Positions 1-6,358 of a stretch of 11,210 nt of DNA are shown in pieces (position 1 is the stretch's first letter; every line of letters starts with the position of its first letter). The translations under genes and the position numbers were made by a program. Source of the DNA: Halieaceae bacterium (GTDB lineage: Bacteria; Pseudomonadota; Gammaproteobacteria; Pseudomonadales; Halieaceae); assembly GCA_009886815.1 (NCBI GenBank), contig QXYP01000143.1, positions 1 to 11,210 on the forward strand, written 5' to 3'. Below the pieces are notes generated by a model. That model saw only the letters and a program-made list of their open reading frames with translations. It ran no database searches and had not been told where the DNA came from.

Positions 1-672
1 CCCTAGTGCGATGGCTCGGTCTGTTCGGGCGACATAGACTATGACGAAGATGATGATGGGGTTATTGATCGCTACCACCGGGGTCTGAAGAACCTATCGG
101 CTTCTATTGATGTTATTGCATCGACATTTCCTGCACCCGCGCGAATACTGCTGACGGGAAACAGTGCAGGTGGTTTTGGCACCGACTACATGCTGCCCTT
201 GGTGAGGAAGCTCTATCCCGATACGCCAATTGACCTCGTTAATGACTCAGGCGTGGGTGTTACGAAACCCGGCTATGTTGATTTTTTAAGTGAAGAATGG
301 AACTCAGCTCGATTCATTCCTGAAGATTGTGATGACTGCATCAGTGAAGAGGGTCATACAACGGGCTACCATATTTATCAGCTCAATGAAGACCCGAACT
401 TACGAATGGGCTTTATGAGTACCAAGAATGATTTTGTCATCGCAGATGTTTTCGTTGGTATTGGTGGTGAAGCCTTCGAAGCCGCACTGATTGCTGAAAT
501 GGCCGCACTTGAAGAGGCCCACCCTGAGCGCTTCCGTAGCCTAATTGCCGATGGTAATAGCCACACTTTTATTCAGGCTCAATTTGATCGGGAAGTCGGA
601 GGTGTGCCTGTCTATCAGTGGGTCACGGATATGCTCGATGGTTCTGCTGATTGGCAAAGTGTTAGTGATTAA
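1..672 (+). CDS. Pectinacetylesterase-family hydrolase, C-terminal part, interrupted by an in-frame TAG
   Basis: The frame is open from codon 7-9 to the TAA at 670-672 and reads on from the window edge. It carries the family nucleophile elbow GNSAGGFGT (Ser codon 163-165), a probable catalytic Asp in STKNDFV, and a probable catalytic His in GNSHTF near the C terminus. These match the Ser-Asp-His order of pectinacetylesterase/NOTUM-type carboxylesterases (PF03283). The N-terminal stretch CDGSVCSGD matches the conserved P-Y-C-x-G-x-V-x-x-G-D region, followed by an Asp-rich run that could bind calcium. At 4-6, where the family has Tyr, the codon is TAG, so the gene may be a pseudogene or the base may be an error. 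The first standard start after the stop is ATG 190, which would cut off the nucleophile Ser, so a protein from 190 should not be active. The substrate is unknown; family members deacetylate polysaccharides or other acyl esters, usually outside the cytoplasm. Confidence 0.75.
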
Positions 673-701
673 CTAGCATTTTGGCCTTTTCTGCCGCTGG
701 T

Positions 702-740
702 CTCCTGTGATGATGCGTGCATAGCAGCATCTCATAGGAG
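702..740. other. Imperfect stem-loop after the esterase gene
   Basis: Nested complementary arms: CTCCT (702-706) with AGGAG (736-740), GATG (709-712) with CATC (728-731), and TGC (714-716) with GCA (724-726), around a 7-base loop. There is one internal mismatch and one asymmetric bulge. It lies 30 bases after the esterase stop and could stabilise or end that transcript, but no T-tract follows on either strand, so it is not a standard intrinsic terminator. Confidence 0.3.
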
Positions 741-857
741 GCTAATCAGAAGCCCGCGCCTATCAATGAACCACTCTGCAGTACCCGAAACCTATCTTCA
801 CTCCATGTGGTATGGGTAATTGTTCTTGGGGAGCGGTCATCGTTTTCAGACCATCAC

Positions 858-1571
858 TTAAATTTTCGCGTCATGAAAAATGTTTTGTACGTCTTCACAG
901 GCATTTAAAAGGCCCAGTAATTTTTCAAATTGCTCAAGCTCGTCGCCACTGATGGGCGTTTCACCTTTTGGCACAAACTGAATCTCGTCGACTTCAAAAT
1001 CAACATTGGGGAATGCTTCTGTCAGGGTATTACGCGTCTTGGCATATTCAGTATGTGGCGACAATACCGTCAACAGGCCCTCCTCGCTCTCGACATCGGT
1101 GACATCAACGTCGGCCAACAACAATGCCTCTAGCACCTCATCTTCATCGCCGGGAAATACAAACACCGCGGCATGATCAAACATATGCGCGACAGTACCA
1201 GGAGTCCCCATTTTTCCCTTACCTTTGGTAAACGCAGGTCGTACATCACCAATGGTGCGGTTGGCATTGTCAGTAAGACACTCAACCAGCAGCATGGTCC
1301 CACCGGGGCCAAACCCTTCATATCGTGCAACATGATAGTCCTCGCCCACACCTGACTCGGCCTTTGCAATTGCCTTATCTATCACATGGGAGGGAACCTG
1401 ATCTTTTTTGGCTCGATCAATGAGTGAGCGCAGCGATAAGTTAGCTGCCGGGTCTGTACCACCCGCCTTTGCACTCACATAAATTTCACGACTGTAACGG
1501 GAATAAACCGCCGTCTTTACAGCAGCGGTTTTCGCCATCGACAGTTTGCGGTTTTGATAGGCGCGACCCAT
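858..1571 (-). CDS. yeeN: YebC/PmpR (TACO1) family regulator, YeeN-type
   Basis: A 237-residue cytoplasmic protein, full length for the family (about 235-250). It starts MGRA, has the basic N-terminal domain with VPSHVIDKAIAKA (59-71), the hallmark YEGFGPGG (84-91) followed by LTDNANRTI and a Lys-Gly-rich loop (116-121), and the usual C-terminal DVQNIFHD (227-234). The details (IDKAI, ARYEGFGP) resemble E. coli YeeN more than YebC. Members act as DNA-binding regulators (PmpR) or assist translation at proline-rich stretches (TACO1/YebC work). The start is supported by GGAG six bases upstream of the ATG. It is the last of three minus-strand genes, 79 bases after the transporter stop, so it may have its own promoter. 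Family assignment is firm; the symbol rests on similarity from memory. Confidence 0.9.
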   Translation of the reverse strand: MGRAYQNRKLSMAKTAAVKTAVYSRYSREIYVSAKAGGTDPAANLSLRSLIDRAKKDQVPSHVIDKAIAKAESGVGEDYHVARYEGFGPGGTMLLVECLTDNANRTIGDVRPAFTKGKGKMGTPGTVAHMFDHAAVFVFPGDEDEVLEALLLADVDVTDVESEEGLLTVLSPHTEYAKTRNTLTEAFPNVDFEVDEIQFVPKGETPISGDELEQFEKLLGLLNACEDVQNIFHDAKI

Positions 1572-1650
1572 TTAAGACTCCAAGACAATACGCTAATCTA
1601 ATAGTTTACCGCGAATTAGAGTCTGCAGAGCACTCCATGGGGCTTTGACA

Positions 1651-2547
1651 TCAAATTGAAGCGCGAGACATTAGCCAAACGGCGCTACCGACGGCGACAC
1701 CTCCCACTAATTGCATGGGCGCAAACGTAGCGTTTAACACCGGCACTGAAAGGAGCGCTGTAAATAGAGGTATCAAAAAAAGGTAGCCACTGGTGACCGC
1801 AGCACCACCCAATTTAAGCGCAGTAAACCAAAACCCAAAAGACAAAATAGACGCGGGAACGACCAACCAGGCAAACAACAGTAGGTCATTCATTAAGACC
1901 AACTCAATACCCGGTAAATCCATAGCAACTGCAATAATAAGCACCTCAACACCCCCCACTAACATCTGCCAGGCATTGAGACTCCAGCCCGTTATCGTCA
2001 ACCCAGCGGTTTTAGTAAATACCGTTGCCGAGGCCCAGCAAGCCGCCCCCACTAACGCCAAAGCAAACCAACGCAGTTCGCCCATGCCTGCCTGATTGAC
2101 CCCAGAACCAATGATTAGCGCAACGCCGCACATTCCCACTGCAAGGGCAATCAATTGCCGAAGTGGAGGCAGCTCTCGGGTGACCAGCGACAAGATAGCC
2201 GTCACCCAGATAGGCATCGTCAACGTCAAAAGCGAGATTGTGGCCGCACTCAGGTGCCCCATGGCGATAAAGCCAGTGCCAAAAAGCACCGCGGTTTGCA
2301 GTGTCCCCACCACCAGGAGACCACCCATATCCCTCAGGGTTTTGGGCGTCTCAAGCTGTCGACGCAATAGCAGCCAACAGACGGCCAAAGCCCCTGCCAA
2401 AGTGAAGCGACTGGCCACAAGAACGAGGGGATGTATGCCATCGATAATGAACAACTTGGAAACTACAAAGCCCGAGGCCATCAACAAGGTAGAGGCTAGC
2501 AGTAGCCAGTAATAACGCCTGGGAACCATCTTATTTTGACTCGTCAT
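1651..2547 (-). CDS. EamA-family (drug/metabolite transporter superfamily) permease
   Basis: A 298-residue, very hydrophobic protein with about ten predicted membrane helices arranged as two EamA repeats (about 17-147 and 160-293), separated by a short polar stretch (151-159). Family features include a first helix with ASGFVVSK, the SRFTLAG segment of helix 2, and a GAACWASATVFTK segment that begins the second repeat. The length is typical of ten-helix DMT exporters in the inner membrane, which export small metabolites or amino acids; the substrate cannot be predicted. The start at 2547 overlaps the end of the upstream short-chain dehydrogenase gene by 17 bases, which implies co-transcription and perhaps translational coupling. 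A second ATG (Met7, 2529) lies one base after that gene's TAA and is an equally plausible start. Neither has a strong Shine-Dalgarno site. Confidence 0.88.
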   Translation of the reverse strand: MTSQNKMVPRRYYWLLLASTLLMASGFVVSKLFIIDGIHPLVLVASRFTLAGALAVCWLLLRRQLETPKTLRDMGGLLVVGTLQTAVLFGTGFIAMGHLSAATISLLTLTMPIWVTAILSLVTRELPPLRQLIALAVGMCGVALIIGSGVNQAGMGELRWFALALVGAACWASATVFTKTAGLTITGWSLNAWQMLVGGVEVLIIAVAMDLPGIELVLMNDLLLFAWLVVPASILSFGFWFTALKLGGAAVTSGYLFLIPLFTALLSVPVLNATFAPMQLVGGVAVGSAVWLMSRASI

Positions 2548-3370
2548 TTTGCCCGAGACGTTGTATGAAAAAATGATAGCTTGTAGGAAATACTTTAGTC
2601 AGCCAATGCATGATGCGGGCGTCCCAACCCACAAATATTCTAGGCGTGCCTGCAGCCGCTCGCCGCAGAATAATCTCTGCCGCTTTCTCTGGGCTGGTTT
2701 TTGCAACCTGCCGAAATTGGGCATCTCGCTCATCGGCATTACTGAGCGCCCACTCTCCGTCGGCACGAGCACGCCTGGCGATGTTGGTAGCCACGCCGCC
2801 GGGGTGTACACAACTCACTTTAATTGAGCTGTTTCGGTACTCTGCTTGCAGCGCTTCGGTAAAGCCTCGCACAGCAAACTTGGCCGAGTTGTAAGCACTT
2901 TGCCCCGCAACACCGATCATGCCAAAGATGGACGATATATTGACCAGATGGCCAACCGGCGCGGCCTGCAGCAGTGGCAAGAAAACGCGGGTTGACCAAA
3001 CGACACCCCAATAGTTAATGGCCATTAACCACTGAAAGCTTTCTTCGCTAGCGTCGGCAAAAGGTGCACCATAGGCGACGCCCGCGTTGTTAAAAACAGC
3101 ATCGACACTGCTGGTTTCAGCAGCCACTACCCGCCCCCAATCTACAATGGCATCGTGATTACCGCAGTCAACGAGGTGGGTATGCACCGCCGCTTTCAGT
3201 TCATCGAGGGTTCCCACCGTCGCGTCCAAGCGGTCCGAGTCGATATCGCATAGCCACAATTCGCAGCCCACCGCATTGAGCTGCTGGGCAAGTGCTCGCC
3301 CAATGCCATCACCTGCCCCGGTGATAATCGCTTTTTTCCCCGCAAAATAAACCGCCGCCATGCTACTCAT
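2531..3370 (-). CDS. Classical short-chain dehydrogenase/reductase (SDR)
   Basis: A 279-residue NAD(P)-dependent oxidoreductase. Visible motifs are the Rossmann loop TGAGDGIG (17-24), an acidic residue after beta-2 (CDID, Asp42) favouring NAD(H), NNAG (94-97), Asn119, and the catalytic Ser147 (NISS), Tyr160 and Lys164 (YNSAK), then HPGG (189-192). The long tail after the substrate loop is rich in aromatic residues (about 246-271) and could help bind a hydrophobic substrate. Family members interconvert alcohols and ketones; the substrate is unknown. It is first in a probable operon with the EamA transporter (17-base overlap) and is divergent from the haloalkane dehalogenase gene. Met4 (3361), preceded by GGATGAG, is an alternative start; both keep the whole fold. 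Confidence 0.9.
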   Translation of the reverse strand: MSSMAAVYFAGKKAIITGAGDGIGRALAQQLNAVGCELWLCDIDSDRLDATVGTLDELKAAVHTHLVDCGNHDAIVDWGRVVAAETSSVDAVFNNAGVAYGAPFADASEESFQWLMAINYWGVVWSTRVFLPLLQAAPVGHLVNISSIFGMIGVAGQSAYNSAKFAVRGFTEALQAEYRNSSIKVSCVHPGGVATNIARRARADGEWALSNADERDAQFRQVAKTSPEKAAEIILRRAAAGTPRIFVGWDARIMHWLTKVFPTSYHFFIQRLGQNDESK

Positions 3371-3519
3371 CCAAACCCAATTTTGCGGTTACACTAGGCC
3401 ATGACAGGGTTGGGTACAAGCGCCAATAGGCATGGAAACGGCATATACCTCGCCCCAAAACCCATGGTTTTAAGCTGGCAAGCTGACACTTCAAACCCCA
3501 ATCTCAAGGCGCGCAAATT
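3371..3519. promoter_or_regulatory. Divergent intergenic region with a short palindrome and repeated CAAACCC words
   Basis: This 149-base gap must contain the start signals for both the minus-strand SDR gene and the plus-strand dehalogenase gene. It holds a palindrome with arms AAAACC (3457-3462) and GGTTTT (3466-3471) about 48 bases before the dehalogenase start. It also holds three similar words: CAAACCCAAT (3372-3381), CAAAACCCATG (3456-3466) and CAAACCCCAAT (3492-3502). These could be an operator, but six-base arms are common by chance. No convincing -35/-10 pair was found by eye. Confidence 0.3.
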
Positions 3520-4434
3520 TTGATCCCTGCAGACGAAAATTTTGACGGTACTTGGCCATTTATGCCCCACTTTTCAACTGCGGCGGGCTTCGAACAGCAC
3601 TACGTTGATGAGGGGCCACGCGACGGAGAAGCTTTGGTCTTGCTTCATGGAGAGCCGACCTGGGGTTACCTGTACCGAAACATGATTCCCGGCTTGGCCA
3701 AAAAGTATCGTGTGATCGTTCCCGACCACATGGGGTTTGGCAAATCAGCTACACCTCAAGACAGAGAATACACATTACGCTCTCACGTAGAGAACTTAGA
3801 ATCTCTTGTCGACGAACTGAATCTCACGGACATCACTTTCGTAGGGCAAGATTGGGGCGGCCCAATTACAGGCGCGTTTACAGCACGAAACCCTGAAAAG
3901 GTGCAAAGACTCTTTTTGATGAATACCGTGCTCGGATATGGCGGGGGTCAGGCGAGTGGCGGTAAAACCCCTTGGTTCCAATGGATAGCGAAACACGCCA
4001 ACAATGGCACTCTAGAGGGTATTTTGGGGGAAATGGGGAGCACAGTCCTTTCTGTTATGAAGATTATTGGCTTCCAGAACTCTAGTGGCGTTTCTGACAC
4101 TTGGATACGCGCCTATTCAGCGCCCTTTCCCGACAGAGCCAGCTGTATTGGTGCCATCAATTTCCCACTGGATATTCATGAAGGACGATTTCTAGCCTTT
4201 GTACGGGAGACTCTGGAACAGGGCGATATAGAGGCTATGCGACGCAAACCCGCCATGCTGGTATCTGGTGACAAAGACTTTGGCATTGCTAAGGACCATG
4301 CCATCAGCGACTTTCGAGGTTTATTTCCCACTGCCCCAATCGTTGATGTTGAGGGCGTTGGGCATTTTTGTCAGGAAGACATCCCCGATACACTGGTAGC
4401 CTTGATCGACGGGTTCGTACAAGCTAACCCCTGA
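3520..4434 (+). CDS. Haloalkane dehalogenase, HLD-I (DhlA-like) alpha/beta hydrolase
   Basis: A 304-residue alpha/beta hydrolase with the signature of haloalkane dehalogenases, which hydrolyse a carbon-halogen bond to an alcohol, halide and proton. HGEPTWGYLYR (43-53) is the oxyanion/halide-side loop as in Xanthobacter DhlA. GQDWGG (109-114) gives nucleophile Asp111 and halide-binding Trp112. APFPD (201-205) matches the DhlA cap-domain end. SGDKD (249-253) gives the likely acid Asp253, and VGHFCQE (280-286) the base His282. The Asp-His-Asp order places it with subfamily HLD-I. The second halide-stabilising Trp of the cap cannot be placed with certainty; Trp195 is a candidate. There is no signal peptide. 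The start is TTG with only a weak AAGG upstream; the frame is closed by TGA at 3484 and the next ATG (3559) would remove 13 residues. It lies 35 bases before the methyltransferase gene. Fluoroacetate dehalogenase or epoxide hydrolase is less likely, because HGEPTW is DhlA-like. Confidence 0.85.
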   Translation: MIPADENFDGTWPFMPHFSTAAGFEQHYVDEGPRDGEALVLLHGEPTWGYLYRNMIPGLAKKYRVIVPDHMGFGKSATPQDREYTLRSHVENLESLVDELNLTDITFVGQDWGGPITGAFTARNPEKVQRLFLMNTVLGYGGGQASGGKTPWFQWIAKHANNGTLEGILGEMGSTVLSVMKIIGFQNSSGVSDTWIRAYSAPFPDRASCIGAINFPLDIHEGRFLAFVRETLEQGDIEAMRRKPAMLVSGDKDFGIAKDHAISDFRGLFPTAPIVDVEGVGHFCQEDIPDTLVALIDGFVQANP

Positions 4435-4469
4435 AAATTCTATTTAACCCTACAAAAGAGATTAACAAC

Positions 4470-5390
4470 ATGACAACTGCTATCACGCTTCTAGACGGGG
4501 GCATGGGACAAGAACTTATTCGTCGCAGTAGCGCGGCAAAGCCACATCCACTGTGGTCACTGCAGGTCATGATGGATGAGCCCGAGCTTGTGGCGAATGT
4601 ACATCGGGATTTTTGCCTCGCAGGCGCTAGGGTTATTTGCCTCAATACTTATTCAGTCACCCGCCATCGGCTGCAAATGGGATCTGCACTGCCTGATCTA
4701 CCCGAGCTACTAAAGCATGCCGGAGATCTGGCACGTGCTGGCATTCAAGCCTCAGGACTGAGTGGTATCGATATCGTTGCGTCACTGCCACCCCTCACGG
4801 CCTCTTATCTGCAGCAAAGCCCTCTTAGCCCCGAGCAGATGAAGGATGAATACAAAGAGCTCATGGAATTGCAACGCTACCATGTAGATGGATTCCTGGC
4901 AGAGACATTGAGCTCTATAGCCGAGGGTGAGGCGGTGCTTCTAGCAGCGCAGGAGGCAGACACCGGTGTACACCTCGCATTCACGGTTCAAGATGAAGAC
5001 GGCACTCGCCTGCGCTCTGGAGAATTACTGGAGGACGCGTTGCGTGTCTGTGTACCCCTTAAGCCGCTGTCCATCATACTCAACTGTTCAGTGCCCGAGG
5101 CGATTGATCAAGGCTTGCCCCTACTCGCCCTTGCCACCCAAACATTTGGTGCCTATGCGAATGGCTTTCATTCCATCACAGCATTGAAACCTGGGGGCAC
5201 GGTCGATGTTCTGTCGGCTAGAGAAGAGCTAACACCTGCCGTATATACCGAAATGGCGCTGCAGTGGTTAGACCTTGGCGCGTCTATTCTAGGCGGCTGC
5301 TGTGAGGTGGGACCTGCGCACATTGAAGCGCTCGCAGCCGGTATTGTAGGGAGAGGCCGGGAGCTTTCTGGGCTACCGGCAACCCCTTAG
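4470..5390 (+). CDS. Homocysteine S-methyltransferase family protein (MmuM/BHMT-like)
   Basis: A 306-residue single-domain protein of the Pfam S-methyl_trans family. It begins with the typical LLDGGMGQEL (7-16) and has the substrate-loop segment CLNTYSVTR (57-65). The three zinc-binding cysteines are in place: Cys206 (ILNCSVPE) and Cys277-Cys278 (LGGCCEVGPAHI). Characterised relatives transfer a methyl group from S-methylmethionine, betaine or a related donor to homocysteine to make methionine, in the cytoplasm. There are no cobalamin or folate domains, so it is not MetH. AGAG nine bases before the ATG is a modest ribosome-binding site. It is co-directional with the dehalogenase gene and probably co-transcribed with it; a metabolic link is not obvious. 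The gene ends 13 bases from the convergent HiPIP gene. The methyl donor cannot be deduced, so mmuM is not assigned. Confidence 0.88.
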   Translation: MTTAITLLDGGMGQELIRRSSAAKPHPLWSLQVMMDEPELVANVHRDFCLAGARVICLNTYSVTRHRLQMGSALPDLPELLKHAGDLARAGIQASGLSGIDIVASLPPLTASYLQQSPLSPEQMKDEYKELMELQRYHVDGFLAETLSSIAEGEAVLLAAQEADTGVHLAFTVQDEDGTRLRSGELLEDALRVCVPLKPLSIILNCSVPEAIDQGLPLLALATQTFGAYANGFHSITALKPGGTVDVLSAREELTPAVYTEMALQWLDLGASILGGCCEVGPAHIEALAAGIVGRGRELSGLPATP

Positions 5391-5403
5391 CGACATTCAG
5401 GTT

Positions 5404-5727
5404 TTATTTCTGCAGCCAGCTATTACACCAGCCAGCGGCGTGTACCCGCTTGCCAGCGAAAATAGGACAGGCTCCATACTCCTCGTCAATCGCCTGGTAG
5501 ATAGCGCAACTGGTGCACTGCTGTGCTGCCCCGCCGGGACCGGCCTTTTTCGCCCATTTCGCCGTATCCACGGTGGTGTGGTCGGCTACGTAACCTAATG
5601 CTGTAGCAGTCGGATCGTCTGCAGCCACTATGGCACCCTGGGCATGTGCGAACCTCGCTATCAGTAATGCTGATGAAGCAGCGGCAGCGCCTTTGATAAA
5701 TGTTCTTCGAGAAGTGTGCTGGGTCAT
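5404..5727 (-). CDS. High-potential iron-sulfur protein (HiPIP) precursor, Tat-exported
   Basis: A 107-residue precursor. The N terminus has a twin-arginine motif SRRTFIKG (6-13), a hydrophobic Ala-rich stretch and a probable signal peptidase site after AHA (27-29). The mature part has the HiPIP hallmarks: GYVAD (45-49), then four cysteines at 71, 74, 87 and 101 in the spacing CxxC-x12-C-x13-C, which bind one [4Fe-4S] cluster, and a C-terminal AGWCNSW. HiPIPs are soluble periplasmic one-electron carriers that feed terminal oxidases or photosynthetic reaction centres; use of the Tat route fits a protein folded with its cluster before export. GGAG seven bases before the ATG supports the start. 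It appears monocistronic, with about 336 non-coding bases upstream. Confidence 0.93.
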   Translation of the reverse strand: MTQHTSRRTFIKGAAAASSALLIARFAHAQGAIVAADDPTATALGYVADHTTVDTAKWAKKAGPGGAAQQCTSCAIYQAIDEEYGACPIFAGKRVHAAGWCNSWLQK

Positions 5728-6051
5728 TCTAAAACTCCAAGTTTAAATGGCTTACCCCTACCTTACGCAGGGATATTCTAACTAGCTCAATATCGTCTAT
5801 ATTCTGTCGTGTTGTGCGTCACCCAAGCGTTAACCCTCGCGGCTCCAGTCCTAGCCCTAGTGGTAAACCCAGCCTCATCAAAAGCAACGCTGGTGTATCT
5901 CAGCAGGTCCCTGAAAAACATCAATATATAAATATAAAGAATGTATTAATTATTTTATATGCATAATATGGAATATTAACAACTCTGATACGTAGTCTAA
6001 GCTGCAATAGCCCTCGTAAGACCTCACAATAAACCGACAACATCTTTTTTT
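5728..6051. other. Long intergenic region with a very AT-rich patch
   Basis: No convincing gene longer than a few codons was seen here. The left end must carry the HiPIP promoter (minus strand). Bases 5921-5980 have only 8 G or C in 60, far below the surrounding sequence, and include CATAAT (5962-5967), a possible -10 element or UP-like region for the small gene at 6064. No matching -35 was found. Such a patch is also what H-NS/MvaT-type silencers or bent-DNA promoters prefer, but that is inference. Confidence 0.4.
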
Positions 6052-6056
6052 AGGAG
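6052..6056 (+). promoter_or_regulatory. Strong Shine-Dalgarno site for the 27-residue membrane peptide
   Basis: AGGAG is placed seven bases before the GTG at 6064, following a run of seven T. This is one of the best ribosome-binding sites in the window and is the main reason for calling the small gene. Confidence 0.65.
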
Positions 6057-6063
6057 AAATTTT

Positions 6064-6147
6064 GTGAGCAATTCAGCTTCCGACTTACTGACCGTAGCCA
6101 TTGGCGCCGCTTTTATAGCCCTTCCCTTATTAATATCGGCAATATGA
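6064..6147 (+). CDS. Predicted 27-residue single-span membrane peptide
   Basis: This GTG-started frame ends at the TGA at 6145-6147. The peptide begins MSNSASDLL and ends PLLISAI: a short polar head (residues 1-7) with one acidic residue and no basic residue, then about 20 hydrophobic residues (8-27), enough for one membrane helix. AGGAG at ideal spacing precedes it, and the upstream DNA is AT-rich and promoter-like. It is not recognised. Possibilities are a small accessory subunit of a membrane complex (as CydX or CcoQ are), a regulatory peptide, or a type I toxin-like peptide; the lack of basic residues argues mildly against a toxin. The nearest long gene downstream starts over 200 bases away, so it is probably not a simple leader peptide. 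That it is translated is inference. Confidence 0.5.
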   Translation: MSNSASDLLTVAIGAAFIALPLLISAI

Positions 6148-6166
6148 TATCTTAAATGAATATCAT
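6144..6166. repeat. 7-bp inverted repeat overlapping the small gene's stop
   Basis: ATGATAT (6144-6150) and ATATCAT (6160-6166) are perfect inverted arms with a 9-base spacer, covering the stop codon of the 27-residue peptide. The stem is AT-only apart from one G-C pair and has no following T-run, so a weak mRNA hairpin or protein-binding site is more likely than a terminator. Confidence 0.3.
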
Positions 6167-6271
6167 AGTTTGCTCAGACCCGTGTTAAAGCAGTGCCTCT
6201 CAGAACCTCCCCTAGGGAAAAAGCGGCGTGAAAAACGCTTCTAGCATGACCTAAAAGTACGGAGTGCGTTT

Positions 6272-6346
6272 ATTGCATGTTGGCCTCAAGTTTTCTGAAA
6301 ACGGGCCGCTAATCACATTAGATCTGGGTTTTAGCCAACATGTAAT
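6272..6346 (+). promoter_or_regulatory. Long inverted repeat in the leader of the lipoprotein operon
   Basis: Arms of 13 bases, ATTGCATGTTGGC (6272-6284) and GCCAACATGTAAT (6334-6346), pair with a single G/T mismatch that becomes a G-U pair in RNA. Between them is a small hairpin, GTTTT (6290-6294) with AAAAC (6298-6302). The right arm ends two bases before the GGAG Shine-Dalgarno site of the lipoprotein gene, so folding in mRNA could influence translation. As DNA it could be a looped operator. It does not match any riboswitch class known to me. Confidence 0.4.
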
Positions 6347-6348
6347 GT

Positions 6349-6352
6349 GGAG
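6349..6352 (+). promoter_or_regulatory. Shine-Dalgarno site that sets the lipoprotein start at 6359
   Basis: GGAG lies six bases before ATG 6359. The earlier possible GTG start at 6347 overlaps this site and has no good site of its own, so ATG 6359 is preferred. Confidence 0.6.
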
Positions 6353-6358
6353 CAGGAC

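Noticed and set aside
1793..2512. Long plus-strand open frames of 100 and 138 codons
   Set aside because: They lie entirely antisense to the EamA transporter gene, encode low-complexity Pro/Thr/Ser-rich sequence with no domain, and have no ribosome-binding sites.
4470..5390. Fragment of cobalamin-dependent methionine synthase (MetH)
   Set aside because: The gene is a complete single-domain homocysteine methyltransferase-family protein with its own start and stop and no signs of truncation.
6225..6243. Hairpin around GCGTGAAAAACGC as a terminator of the small peptide transcript
   Set aside because: The stem is only four to five pairs and is not followed by a T-tract.
6347..6358. GTG 6347 as the lipoprotein start
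   Set aside because: It overlaps the GGAG site that is ideally placed for ATG 6359, and the shorter form begins with a normal lipoprotein signal peptide.
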